Shown: positions 41,047-52,800, counted from the stretch's first letter. The stretch is 64,000 bases of DNA from Vanilla planifolia (GCA_023846275.1 JAIUJO010000227.1:464243-528242), one strand, 5' to 3'. The notes: generated by a model not told the origin, from the letters alone. Numbers and translations: made by a program.

Positions 41047-41611
41047 ATACAAAAGTGATTGAGTGTAATGTCCTCGATTGTGAAATCAACCATAAATTAG
41101 TAAGCCTTGTAAGGTGTGCAAAAATCATTATAAAAAAATATTTAAATCCTTGATTATCAAATAAGGTGAAAATTGAAATGGGTCATAAAGTACGTTGAAC
41201 CCATAAAAAATAAAATATTTAAAACTATTTCTATGTACATTTAACATGATAGAGCTTAATTAGATGAGTTCAATGATATATGTTTCATCTCTAATGGGCA
41301 TATTTTTGAATTACTATTATTTACCAAAATAAATAAAAAAAATAACAAGAAATCTTTTTTTTAATACTTAGTAAATAACTAATAAAGATAAAATGAGATT
41401 ACTAGAAGATTTTCAATATAACTAAACAAAAATGATGTCCAAGTCATAGAAGAGGAGAATTATATATTTATAGTGATATATCTCATCAAAGAAAATATTT
41501 TAAAAATTAGATAATTATTATGAGGCCTTGAAAGATGTTTAGGATATGAAAACATCTTTAATTATCTAATCAAGTACAAATTGAAATATCTTATAAAGCA
41601 TGCCAAAACAC

Positions 41612-41668
<57 letters not shown>

Positions 41669-41942
41669 TAAATAAATAGAGCTCCTTGAGAAGGGTTGAA
41701 TGTTTTTCTTTCATCCCGACAATACCTTGTTTGGAATATGTTAACAAAAGTAAATATGTATAAATAATAATAAATTATTTTTTTAATATTAAGCAAATAT
41801 ATATTAATATTGAAATTCGATAAACTAAAATATTGTGTTATACAAAAGTGATTGAGTGTAATGTTCTTGATTGTGAAATCAACTATAAATTAGCAAACCT
41901 TGTAAGGTAAGCAAAAATCATTGTAAAAAAATATTTAAAATA
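41047..41942 (+). repeat. Copied ~690-bp segment flanked by a ~100-bp direct duplication
   Basis: The segment 41146-41840 duplicates 38815-39507. On its left, 41047-41145 reads CAAAAGTGATTGAGTGTAAT to AAAAAAATATTTAAA; on its right, 41841-41942 repeats that same text with few changes. The arrangement is therefore flank, copied block, flank again. It is what would be expected if an extra piece of the array were inserted with re-copying of ~100 bp of the target, for example by template switching or unequal exchange. Confidence 0.8.
41614..41663 (+). repeat. (AT)n microsatellite
   Basis: About 50 bp of pure AT inside the recently copied segment. The corresponding site in the sister copy (39301-39318) has only about 18 bp of TA, so the run has expanded or contracted since the duplication. 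The minus-strand frame at 41562-41747 merely reads through it as Tyr-Ile repeats. Confidence 0.95.
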
Positions 41943-44829
41943 CCAAAATGATTTTTTAATTATAAATAGCTCATAAATACTAGTTATATGATATTTGCTT
42001 CGTCTTTATCATATCTTAGTTGAAGTAACTACCAATTACCACGTAAAAAGCATAAATAATTAAAAAGTGTCAAATATTATGTAAATTTATGTTAAAAGAT
42101 AAATTGAATATGTTAAAAAAATTTATAATTAAATTAAAATTGATTTGAAGGTCACATTAAAGAAGATTTAGAGTTCCACAATAATATGATTAAAAGAAAG
42201 CAAAAAATTCAAAGTAATGCAATAAATTATATAAGAATATTGCTTTAAAAGATCTAAAGACAACAAGTATAATTCCTCAATCATCAAATATGTAACGAAT
42301 TAAAATCTCTTATAAATCATGCAAAAAAAACCCTTGGCAGTGAAATATTTAAAATATGCAAACAAATAATTAATTGGATAGTGCTCATCTAGATGAGTCC
42401 AATAACAATTATTCCATCTCCAGGAAATCATATTTCGAATTACTATAAACTAAAAAGTAAATTAGAATAAATAATATAAAAATATTATTTTAAAATAACA
42501 AAAGTATAAATTAATGTTGGAATGAGATAAATTGAAGCAATATAATAAACCTATTCAAAATGATTTAATGTTCACAAAACATTGAATTACAAATTCGTTA
42601 TGGTATAAACAAATCAAAGAAAGAAATTTGAAGAAATTAGATAAATTGTATTGAAAAGTTGAATTCTAAGAACAAAGTAGATTGAGTTTGATGCCATCGA
42701 TCGTTAAATAAGGAACAAATGGAATTGTCACATAAAGCATGCCAAATTACAAAGTAATTAAAAAATTTAAATATATAAAAAATAGATTTTATGGTATATT
42801 GATCATTGGGATGTGTCCAACGACAAATGTTTCATCTCAATCAAGCCCCGTTTAGAATTACTGTCAATTACCAAGTAAAACAACGATAAATAAAATTAAT
42901 TATTGTATTAATATTAATTAAATATATATTAAGAAATATATGTCACAAATTGAAATTGTTTAATAAAACTAACTCAAAAAGACCAATTGAAGAAATGTGA
43001 TAAATTATATTAGAAATTTGCATTTAATTATAATTTTGAGATTGATTATAATATTGTCAATCATCAAATCATGTATGATTCACAATGCCTATGAAAGCAT
43101 TCTAAAACTCTTTAAGATAACATATTCAAATGTAAATAAACAAAATTTTAATTAGTTTTAGCACATTGAGAAGATTTCACAAACATTTACTTTTCTCTAT
43201 CGTACCTTATTTTAAATTACTATGAATTACCAATGAAAACAACCATAAAAAAATGATAAATTATTACTTTATTATTTATTAAAAATATTTTGCAGCTTAA
43301 ATTAGATAAATTTAAGAAATGTAAGAAAACCAAACCAAAGCAATGTAATGGTCAGACGAGAAAAAAATTAGAGTCTCTAGCAACATGAATAAATCAAAGT
43401 GAAAACATTAGCAAAAAGAGATAATTTTATAAGATAACAATATCCCAAGAAATTAAGAAAATTTACAATAACATTGTTGCTCATTAAATCATGTAGAAAT
43501 AAAACATTCTTGTAAAACTTTCCAAAATCATAAGAAAATGAAATATTATAAACATAATACTTAATTTGATAGCTGATTGAGATAGGTCCAACCATGTTTG
43601 CTTCAACTCAATCAAACCTCTACTACAAATTCATAATGTAAATAAACATAAATAATAATAAATTTTTATTTTTATATTAAATATATATATATATATATGT
43701 ATATGTTAAAGATCAAATTTGATGCATTGAAAAAATGGAATAAACCAAGTACAGGTTATTTGAAGATCACTTGAGAGGAGAATATTAGTTTCAAAGTAAT
43801 ATAACCAAGTTAAAGTGAAAAGGTTAAAGAAATCAGATAAATTAAACTAGAAAGTTGCACTACAACTTACGAAGTAGATTTGGTGGGACATCCTAGATCA
43901 TCATATCTGGTGTGAATCATAATGTCTTATAAAAAAATTCAAAAACAAAGAAAATAAATTTAAAAAAAAATAAATATTTAGTTGGTTAAGGCTTCCTAAA
44001 ATGACTCAAATGACATTTATTTCATCTTGGTTATACCTAGATTTCTATTACTAAGAATTTCCCAAATAAACAAATATAAATAATAATTAATCACTTTTTA
44101 AAAATTGTGAAAAATATATGTTAATGTTGAGATAAGATAATTTGATTGAATGTAATATAATAAAATGAAAGTAAAGCAATGGTAAAATGAGAGATAATTT
44201 TCAGTTAAATAGTAATATAACAAAATCTAAGTGGAAGTGTTAAAATATGAGATAAATTATATAGAAATATTGTTTTAAAAAATAGTGAGGAGATCAAGTA
44301 TAACATCTTCTACTTGGAAATCAAGTTACCATTGTAATGTCTTTTGATACATTACAAAAAATGCTTAAAATAAAATTTTTTAAAGTATAACAAAAGAAAC
44401 ATTTCGTTGGATAGAATAGATCGAGATTATTCCAACGACATTTGTTTTGTCTCTATCAAAGCAAATTTTGAATAACAACAAATTACCGAAGAAAATAAGC
44501 TTCAATAATAATGATTTATTATTTTAATTTTTAGTGTATATAAAATAAAACGTTAATGAGGCAAATTAAAATAATATAATATAAGCAAAAAATGTGACAT
44601 GAAAGTCACCTGAGAGAACAATTAGAGTTATGTAGTAGTTTAGGAAAAAAATTTGAAGAAATGAAATAAATTTGTTGGGAAATGTGTATACCACGATACT
44701 ATGGATATTGAATATAACATGCTTGATCAATACATAAGTTATGAATCAGCAAGGCTAATAAAGCATGCAAAATTCATAGATACTAAAATATTAAAAGAAC
44801 ATAAAAATGAATATATAATCAAATAGGCC

Positions 44830-47800
44830 AGTCGAACAAAATTTTGTTTCATTTCAATCAACCCTTATTTACAAATACCAAAAATTATAAAAGTAAATAA
44901 CCACTAATAATAAAGAAATTCTTTCTGAAATGTTAAAAAATTGATAAAATTTTGAAATGAGATAAGTCAAAGTAATATAACATTGTAAAATCAAAGTGAT
45001 CTATAGAACACTTGACTGGAGATTTAGAGTTATATAGTAATATAACAAAATATAGAAACAACTTCGATAAAATGATATAAATTATATAAGAAAGCATCAT
45101 TCAAATATCCTAAGAAGTTTAAGTGTAAGAGCCTTGATAATAAAATTTAGAATGAAAGAAAATTCTCCAAAATCATGCCAAAACTTTAAAAAGTAAAATA
45201 TTTTAAAATAAAAAATGAGTATTAAATTGGAAAGATCACTTTAAAATGAGTCAAATGTGGTTTGCTTCATCTTCATTAGACCTCATTTGGGAGTACATGA
45301 TTTACAAAATAAATAAGCATGAATAATTATTAAATTACTAGTTTAATATTATATGAAAAATAATTTAAAAAATAGATAAATTAAACTAATGCAATAAAAC
45401 CAAATCAAAGTGATGTATTGGTTAATAAAGAGGAGAATAATTGTCTTATTATAATATAAGCAAATTGATGCAAAAAATTTGAAGAAATTTAAAAAATTGG
45501 TTTGAGAAAATTACATTACAAGATAATAATTAGATCAAGTGTAACATCCTTGGTTGTCAAATAAGACAAAAAATTGAAATATCTCAAAGTGTGTAGGGCC
45601 TATAAAAAATGAGATATTAAAAATATTTTTATTTCTATTTAATTTGATAATGCTCAACCAATTGAGTCTAAAGACAAAAGTTTCATCTCTAATTGATATC
45701 TTATGAAATTACTATGATTTACTAATGCAAATAAAAATTAATAATAATAAATTTTTAATTTTAATTTTAGGTAAATTGGTAACAAAACTAAAATGAGATG
45801 ACCAAAAGATTTGTAATATAACTAAACTAAAATGATGTGATGGTCACAAGAGAGGAGAATTAAAATTTTATAGTAATATACCCCATATAAGTGAAACATT
45901 TTTTGAATTAGACTAATTTTTTGTGGCATTCTAATGCACTAAGGAGACTGAAAGTAACATTCTTAATCATCTAATCAAGTGCAAATCTAAATATCTTATA
46001 AAGCATGCAAAAAGTGTCATAAAATGTTCAAATCTGAGATGTTTCATAAAAAGTGTCAATTGAAGCATTAATCAACATGTTTCATAAAAAGTTTAAAAAT
46101 TATAAGAAATAAATATTTAAAATACAAAATTTGAATATTTAATTATTAAAAGATTATGAGTTAGAATCTTGCAACATTTTTTCATCTTGATCTAACCTAC
46201 TTTTCTACTATTACTTATTTCCAAAGTAACTAAGCATATAAAATAATGATCAATTATTTTAATTAAATAAATAATAAGGATAACTTAAATAATATAAATT
46301 GAAATAATGTTACATAGCCAAACAAAAACAATATAAAAGTCACTAGGGAGTAGACTTAGAGTTACATATATGCAAAACAAATTCAATGGGAAATAATTAA
46401 AGAAATGTAACATGTTTTAAAAGAATATTTCATTTCAAGAAATTAAATAATTAGAATGTAACATCAATAGTAATAAAAAACACAAAATGAAATATCTCAT
46501 AAAGCAAGCTTGACACCAAGAAAATAAAATATTTAAAAAATAAAGAAATAGTTATTTGATTGGATAGGGCCCATCTAGATGAATCTAGCAACATTTGTTT
46601 TAACTTGATCAAATCTTGTTTAAAATTACAATGAATTACCAAAGTAAAAAAAACAAAAATAAAACTAAAACATTATTTTAATATTAAGTAAATAAATATT
46701 AAAACTAAAATGAAATGAAATAAAATATTTCAATATTACAAAATTAAAAAAATAATGGGTACATGAGAAGGGATTTAGGTTTACATAGAAGTATAAACAA
46801 AATAATGGAAATATTTTTAAAAAATAAGATGATTTATAAGGAAAAGTTGTATTTGAAGGTACTTAAAAGGTTGGCTATAACATCTTCGATTATCATAATA
46901 GATATGAATCCTAAAATTTTAACAAAATATGTAAAAATCTCAAAAAAAACATAATATTTAAAATAATAAAAATTAATACTTAATTAGATGTAGCTCATTA
47001 AAGTATGTTCAATTTCAGTTGTTATTCGTTTATCAAATCACATTTTGAATTATTAAGAATTAGAAAGTAAATAATTTAAAATCACAATAAAATATTACTT
47101 TAATGTTTTTGTAAATATAGTTTAGATTAGCTATAATATAATTTGAAGCAATGCAATATAACCAAATCAAAGCAATCTATAGGTCATATGATAGGATAAC
47201 AAGATTTTGATAATAATATAATGAAATCAAAGCAAAATATTTTTAAAAAGATATAAATTTTATGACAAAGTTACACTATAATATACTAAGAATATCATGA
47301 GTAATATCCTCAATTATAAAACAAGATAAGAATAAAAATATCTCATGAAATAAACCAAAATTCCAAAAAAATATTCAAAATTATAAAAATGAATATTTGG
47401 TTGGATGGAGCACTTCGAGATGCTTCCAGTTACATTGTTTTTCATCTAGACTAGACATGTTTTTTAAATAATATTAAACTATAAAGTAAATACTATAAAT
47501 AAAAACAAATGTTAACTTAACATATAATAAAGCTAAAATGAGATAAATTGATGTAATTTAATATTTCCAAATTAAAATATTGTAGAGGTCATATAAGATG
47601 ATAGTGGAGTTCCATAGTCATATATAACCAAATTAAAAAGAGATCAAGTCAAAAAAAGTTGACAATCGAATCAGGTACAAATTAACATGTCGTGTAAAAC
47701 ATGCAAAAACCATAGAGAATGAAAAAGTAAAAAAAAAATCTAAAAAGGCATATATAATTTACTAAAACTTATCTAAATGAGTGCAATGATGGATGTTTTC

Positions 47801-49410
47801 TCTTGAGTGAAACTTATTTAGAATTATTACTAATTATATAATTAAATAAGAATAATTTATAATAAATTATTTTTTAATATTAAGTAAAAGTAAATTAAAG
47901 CTAAAATAAGATAAATTTGAATAACATAATATAACAAAATTAAAACAATTAAAGATCACATTAGAAGAGATTTAGGCTTGCATACTAATATAAACTAGTC
48001 AAAACAAAAACTCTTGAAAGAACGAGATAAATTACACATCAAAGTAGCATTCAAAAACCTCTTCGTAACAAACTATTTAATGATACATAAATAAAAAAAT
48101 TTATTGCATAGTTTTGTTCATGATGGGTCCAATGACATTTGTCCTATCTCCATAGAACCATATTTGGAAATACTACAAATAGCAAATTAAAATAGAATAA
48201 ATAATAAACAAAATCTTTTTTAATTTATTAAAGATTTAAAATAAACTTGAAGTGAGATAAATTGGAGAAATGAAATAAAACCAAATCAAAGTGATGCAAA
48301 GTTCACACAAAATTGGAATCACAAATTCATTATAATATAACACAATCAAAAAAAAAGAATTTGACGAAATTAGATAATTTGTATTAGAAAGTTGGATTCT
48401 AAGAAACTAAGGAGATTGAGTTTGATGTCATTGATCATGAAATGAGAAACAAATAGAATTGTCACATCAAGCATGCCAAAATGTAATAGAATAAAACTTT
48501 TAAAAATATAAAAATTAATTTTTATAGTATATTGCTTATTATGATGTGTCCAACATTTGTTTGATATCAATGAAACCTGTTTTGGAATTACTATGAATTA
48601 TGAAACAAAAAAATATAAATAAAATAAACTATTATATTAGTATTAATTGATTCTATACTAAATATTAATTATGATAAAATTAAATAATGTAATAAAAGTG
48701 ATTCAAATCAAAAATAAATTAAAGAAATGCTATAAATTATGTTGGAAAGTTGCATTCTAAAATGCCTAGTAAAATATTCTAAAACTCTTCAAAATAATAT
48801 ATTTAAAAATAAATAATTTTTTAATAAGTTTGGTCTCATCAAGATGATTTTATCCACATTTATTTTTTCTTTATCATGTCTAACTTGGAATTAGTAAGAA
48901 TTACCTAAGAAAATAATCATAAATAAAATTTTTTTATTATTTTGTTATTAAGTAGATATATTTTAAAGTTTAAGTGAGACAAATTAAAGTAATGCAAGAA
49001 AATAAAACTAAATTGATGTAATGGTCACAAGAGAAAAAATTAGAGTTTTGAATAATAAAGCCCAATCAAAGTGAAAACTTTCTCAAAATGAGATATGTTT
49101 TATAAGATAACAGCATTCCAAGAAATTAAGAAGTTCAACTATAACATCATTGGTCATTAAGTCAAGTAAGAATAAAAATTTCCCATAAAACATGCTAAAA
49201 TAAAAAATAAAATATTTTAAATGACAATTTTGAATTTGATGTCTGATCAAGTTAAGTACAATGATGTTTGGTTCATCCTAATCAAACTTTTATTATAATT
49301 AATAATGTAAACAAACATAAATAATAAAAAATTATTATTGTAAAGTTATATAAATATATGTTAAAGATGAAATAAGATGGATTTAAAAATGAAATAAACA
49401 AAAAAAAGTT
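44830..49410 (+). repeat. Higher-order repeat block 2 (pairs with 38170-43740)
   Basis: Second copy of the multi-monomer unit. The offset to block 1 moves from about 6.7 kb at the left, through 6.4 and 7.0 kb, to 5.7 kb at the right. This implies roughly one monomer more in block 2 near 46640-47420, the insertion in block 1, and a deletion in block 2 near 48060-48115. The copy ends where the array ends, at GTTAATTGAA near 49402-49411, which corresponds to GTTATTTGAA near 43757. Confidence 0.65.
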
Positions 49411-49422
49411 AATTGAATGTTC

Positions 49423-49640
49423 CTATGCCATAAAGATGAACTTAATAGCTTTGTCACTCATTGATGAAGATGGTGACTCATTAGGATCAGAATCATGCCA
49501 AGAAGCTACCATTAGCATCTTCTTTTTCTCTTTTCCTAGGCAATTAGTTCGTGTGAACCCAAGTTTCTTGCAATCATGGTAGATGACTTCATCCTTTTTC
49601 TTTTCTTTCACCTCTTCTTTTTTTCTAAATAAGTTTAAGA
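49423..49640 (-). pseudogene. Copia-type gag C-terminal remnant (zinc knuckle and acidic tail), copy 2
   Basis: On the minus strand a 62-codon open frame (49423-49611) reads, from its start, a Lys/Glu-rich lead, a zinc-knuckle remnant YHDCKKLGFTRTNC, a Lys-rich run, then VASWHDSDPNESPSSSMSD and a terminal FIFMA. This order (CCHC knuckle, KKK, A-x-W-x-DSD, Ser/acidic run, FMA) matches the end of Ty1/copia-type gag proteins of plants that carry a UBN2 domain. In the knuckle C-x2-C-x4-H-x4-C, only two cysteines are kept: the first is replaced by Tyr and the His by Phe. It cannot work as a nucleic-acid-binding knuckle as written. The satellite begins about a dozen bases beyond its end, so the rest of pol is absent. 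Confidence 0.7.
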
Positions 49641-50019
49641 GATAAGTGTAATATGAAAAAAAATAAGGGAATCAATATACTTATTATTGCTTTGGCATTT
49701 TTGGTAACAATTATGGAAATTTTATCACTTGAAATTTCAAATACATGTGAGTATCTTGCTTTCCTTTCATTCAAGTCTTCATATAAAAATTATGCCTTTT
49801 TTCAAAAATTTTGCATTTTTTAAAATGTTTCTTTAAAATGCTTGATCAACACAATAAAATTACTTTCTAATTCAATATCAAATAGTTAACTTTCCTCATC
49901 ACTACCTCTCCTAGATAATTAATCTCTTGACATGAATTACACCATATTCTATGGTTCTCCTCTTTCTCCATTACTAGAGAATGATCATGCTTTACTATGA
50001 GACAACAAATTTTTCTCAT
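49641..50019 (-). other. Poorly readable DNA between the two gag remnants
   Basis: On the minus strand this should correspond to the Lys-rich spacer upstream of the second knuckle (fragments such as FKETF and KERKARYSHV are seen), but frames shift and stops are frequent. It may contain the junction between the two copies. Nothing else is recognised. Confidence 0.35.
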
Positions 50020-50735
50020 CTTCATCCCCCAAATTGTTTGAAGATTTTGATAATGGATTCAATTAACTCCAAGAAGAAGCCATGGCTTGCTTCTCATTTT
50101 TTTGAAATGTCTTCTTCATTTTCCACTTCTCTATAAATTGTTTATAATTTGAGTCAAAATGACTAGGTTAATTACATTTGTAGTACTATATCTAAACTTT
50201 TTTAAAACACTTTTTCTTGGTTAACTTGTTTTTATTTTTAGCTTTCCTTTTAGCCTATTACTTTACTATTTTGAATAAAGAATTTAGTAAGGAGTTTTTG
50301 CTCTATATTACTAGTTTATTTATCTTCAAACAATGATGTAGTAGCCTTGAATGCCAAGTTTTCCTTCGCCTTTTTTGTTGGATAAGATATCTCTTATCAT
50401 GTCAATACCACCACATTAACAATGACATGACCATGTGGCTCATCTACTTTAAGAGGTTTAGTTTCTTGGACGAATTAATTATGGTCATAGAAAAGTAAAA
50501 CTCTTTAACAATCACATCAAGTATCTTCCTTACTTGATAACAAAAAAGCCTATACCAAGATTTAAGAAACGATTTACAATATTAGTAAATCTACAATTAT
50601 ATTATTAGGAATTCTCCATAATTTATTCTAAATAACTCAAAATCATTCATAAGAAAATCAATTTTAGATGCTTTAACTTAAGTTAAGCAATTGTAGGTAT
50701 CATCTTGGTTACCCCAAACTTCATGGGTAGATTAT
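50020..50735 (-). pseudogene. Copia-type gag remnant (UBN2 domain to zinc knuckle), copy 1
   Basis: Read right to left across several frames with stops, the minus strand shows gag segments in family order. They are HEVWGNQDDTYN followed by VKASKIDFLMNDFELF (UBN2-like, about 50650-50735), TNIVNRFLNLGIG (about 50552-50588), KAKENLAFKATTSLFEDK (about 50328-50384), a Lys-rich run KAKNKNKLTKKKCFKK, a knuckle remnant YYKCN*PSHFDSNY (about 50146-50187) and AMASSWS*LNPLSKSSNN then DEDE (about 50025-50100). Asterisks mark stops. The knuckle keeps one Cys and the His; the first and last Cys are Tyr. Being followed by a second knuckle at 49.5 kb, it implies two gag copies in the same orientation. Assignment rests on motif order, not on a computed alignment. 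Confidence 0.65.
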
Positions 50736-51240
50736 GGTTCCATGCTCTAGCACTAAGTAGGAGGCTGCTTTTCTTATGCAATGTTTCAATTAATTCTTTT
50801 TAACAATCGCATTGCTAACTTTCTTAGATAGAGATTCAAACACATTTTCAACAATATGCCTAAAATCAATATCTTTTATTAAAGAAAATTTATATTTTAT
50901 TAAATCAACCTAAATAAAAATACTTTTTAAATAATGGAGACTGAGGTACCAATCTCTCTCTCCCAAATGTCATGTGCATTAACCATTGTGTAAGACATCA
51001 AAAAGAATTTTTTTACCATAATAATTGTTAGAATTGAAGAATCAGATATCAAAAGAAGATATAAGTGAATTGTAAGACATAAAAGTTTGGAACCTTTCAA
51101 AATGTTTTTGATGGCTTTTAATGGCTCCAAAACACAACAATGACTCTCTAATGGCAATTTTTCAAAAACATAAAATCTTCTCAACCTAGTGATTACCCAT
51201 TTAAAATGAACAAAAAATATATACACATCATTCCTGTCTT
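50736..51240 (-). pseudogene. Possible N-terminal gag remnant, uncertain
   Basis: A 99-codon minus-strand frame (50927-51226) ends with MVNAHDIWEREIG, which resembles the T/N-A-K/H-E/D-I-W-D element of UBN2 domains, preceded by KAIKNILKGSKLLCL, reminiscent of the N-A-K-A-x-N-x-x-x-x-A-L element. It lies upstream of the clearer gag segments and in the same strand, as expected for a gag N-terminus or a third partial copy. The match is short and the surrounding residues do not fit well. Confidence 0.3.
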
Positions 51241-52800
51241 CACAATTTTTGCTAGAAACTATTTTTTATATTCATAGCATAAAAAAAATGTATCGTATAC
51301 GTTTTGCTTACAATATATAACCTACAACTAAATGAACTAAATTTATTATTCATTAATATCACAAACTTTTTGAACATCTTGGGTTCATGTTAAGCACTCT
51401 ACACATTATCCATTTGCCTAATGTATAAAATAGTTTCAATTGACTGTACTATACAATTAGAATGAAAGCTTTCAAAACTAGTTTTAACTTCACATATCAT
51501 AGTGTTAATCGACAAGCCTATTAAAGAGAAATAAATGGACTACATATACAATTAAAATGTCAAACTTTGGAATAATTATTTTGCTTCATTTGTCACACCT
51601 TAATTCTACATGCTTATTGAGTTGAACTAAATTAATTTCTTGTCAATGAATAATATACAATTATTTTATATGAAATTTTACTCAATTTTGATATTTTGCA
51701 ACCAAAGAATTTCGTTCATTATCAATTAATGCAGACAAACATTTTTATTCTTTTATTGGCATTTTTATAAGCAAAAGACCATCTTTGAATGCATTTTGTA
51801 TGTAAACAAAAGAATGATCAGCTGTGTTATTAATATGTTGAAAAGAATTTTCTTACACACTCAAAATAACTCTTCTTGCAGTGCATAAAAAATTTGTTTG
51901 TAGGACATACATTCTAAATCATTATAGTCATAACTCTAAAAATTAACAACATGAAGTGTAAAAAAGCATTTTTTTTGGTACTTGATTCATTCATACAAGA
52001 ACATGCCACTAAAAGTAATGAGTCAAGTTTAACTCTTCAACTAATTTAATGATAATTTGCATAAGAACAAAGTTGTTCTATTTCCACCTAACAAATAAAA
52101 AAGTGGACCAATTATTCGATAGAATTAATAAAAGTATGATAATAATGAATCATTCATATTCAAACCCAATGCATCAATGAATTACTAAAATGACTTGGAT
52201 ATCAAAAAGCTCAAAAATAAAAGATCTAATGACAACTAGCTTTAACTTTCAAATAGAATATGAAAGAAACTTTATAGAATTGAAAGAATATGAAGGATGT
52301 ATATGGTATTTCATCATGTTTTCAATTTTAAATTAAGTTACATAGAGAATGGAAACAATGATCTGCATTAGATTTTATAACTTTTATTTGCAAAATTCTA
52401 TTCCAAGAAAACCTAATTTTTTTATAAAATTAAATAGTATCTTGTGAAAATAATTCTTAAAAACTTTATTTAGATCAACATTGCAAAAATTTGTGTGATG
52501 CAATCAAGCCTTATCTTAGGATGTTATGTAGTTGTCCTTTATTATGACTAGTTTCATACTATAATAATTTTTGTACTATAGTTAGTTAGATAATTTTTAA
52601 AAAATTCGTAGGACTTTATCATGGAAAATAGGCAACAAAATGTACATAGAAAAATTGTGATTTTCCAAGGATGCTGTAGTTAATGCCAAATCATGAGTGC
52701 ATCGTGCCTTGATGATGAAAACTATGTTGAATTTAGCAAATATTTATGTAACATTATAAAAAAAGGGCTAAGAACAAGTTTAATTTTAATTCATAAAAAT
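51241..52800. other. Unassigned AT-rich DNA
   Basis: No satellite landmarks, no readable protein domain and no obvious repeat. If the gag fragments on the left are the 3' part of minus-strand copia elements, their LTR should be in this direction, but no TG...CA pair or primer-binding site could be recognised. Confidence 0.4.

Larger units (their letters stand above)
38170..43740 (+). repeat. Higher-order repeat block 1 (pairs with 44830-49410)
   Basis: A run of consecutive monomers here reappears in the same order further right. Matching private variants include TTATAATATGAGCAAATAAATG near 38730 with the version near 45455; CATCTAGATGAATCTA near 40130 with 46567; GTGCAATAATGCATG near 40769 with GTGCAATGATGGATG near 47781; GAGTTTGATGCCATCGATCG near 42684 with GAGTTTGATGTCATTGATCA near 48418; and GATAACAATATCCCAAGAAA near 43434 with GATAACAGCATTCCAAGAAA near 49106. 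Block 1 also contains the extra copied segment 41146-41840, which block 2 lacks. Confidence 0.7.
24311..49411 (+). repeat. Satellite array B, ~410-bp monomers, forward orientation (about 60 copies)
   Basis: The same ordered landmarks as array A recur without long interruption for 25 kb. Examples are ACCAAATCAAAGTGATG-like segments near 27336, 35176 and 45395; GTTGCATTC near 27014, 28240, 35282, 35642 and 37600; GAGTGTAACAT near 26218, 34550 and 37619; and GGAATTACTATGAATTACC-like segments near 28412, 35839 and 43216. Most monomers are about 400-425 bp with truncated and partly duplicated units among them. The array breaks off mid-monomer at about 49411, next to copia gag remnants. Minus-strand frames of 60-77 codons inside it are shadows. 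Within it lie a higher-order duplication, a recent segmental copy and several TA microsatellites, listed separately. Confidence 0.9.

Noticed and set aside
41562-41747. Tyr-Ile repeat protein
   Set aside because: The frame simply translates the (AT)n microsatellite in the satellite monomer.
24311-49411. CRISPR-like regular repeats
   Set aside because: Repeats are ~410 bp, strongly diverged and have no spacer structure; retroelement content indicates a eukaryote.
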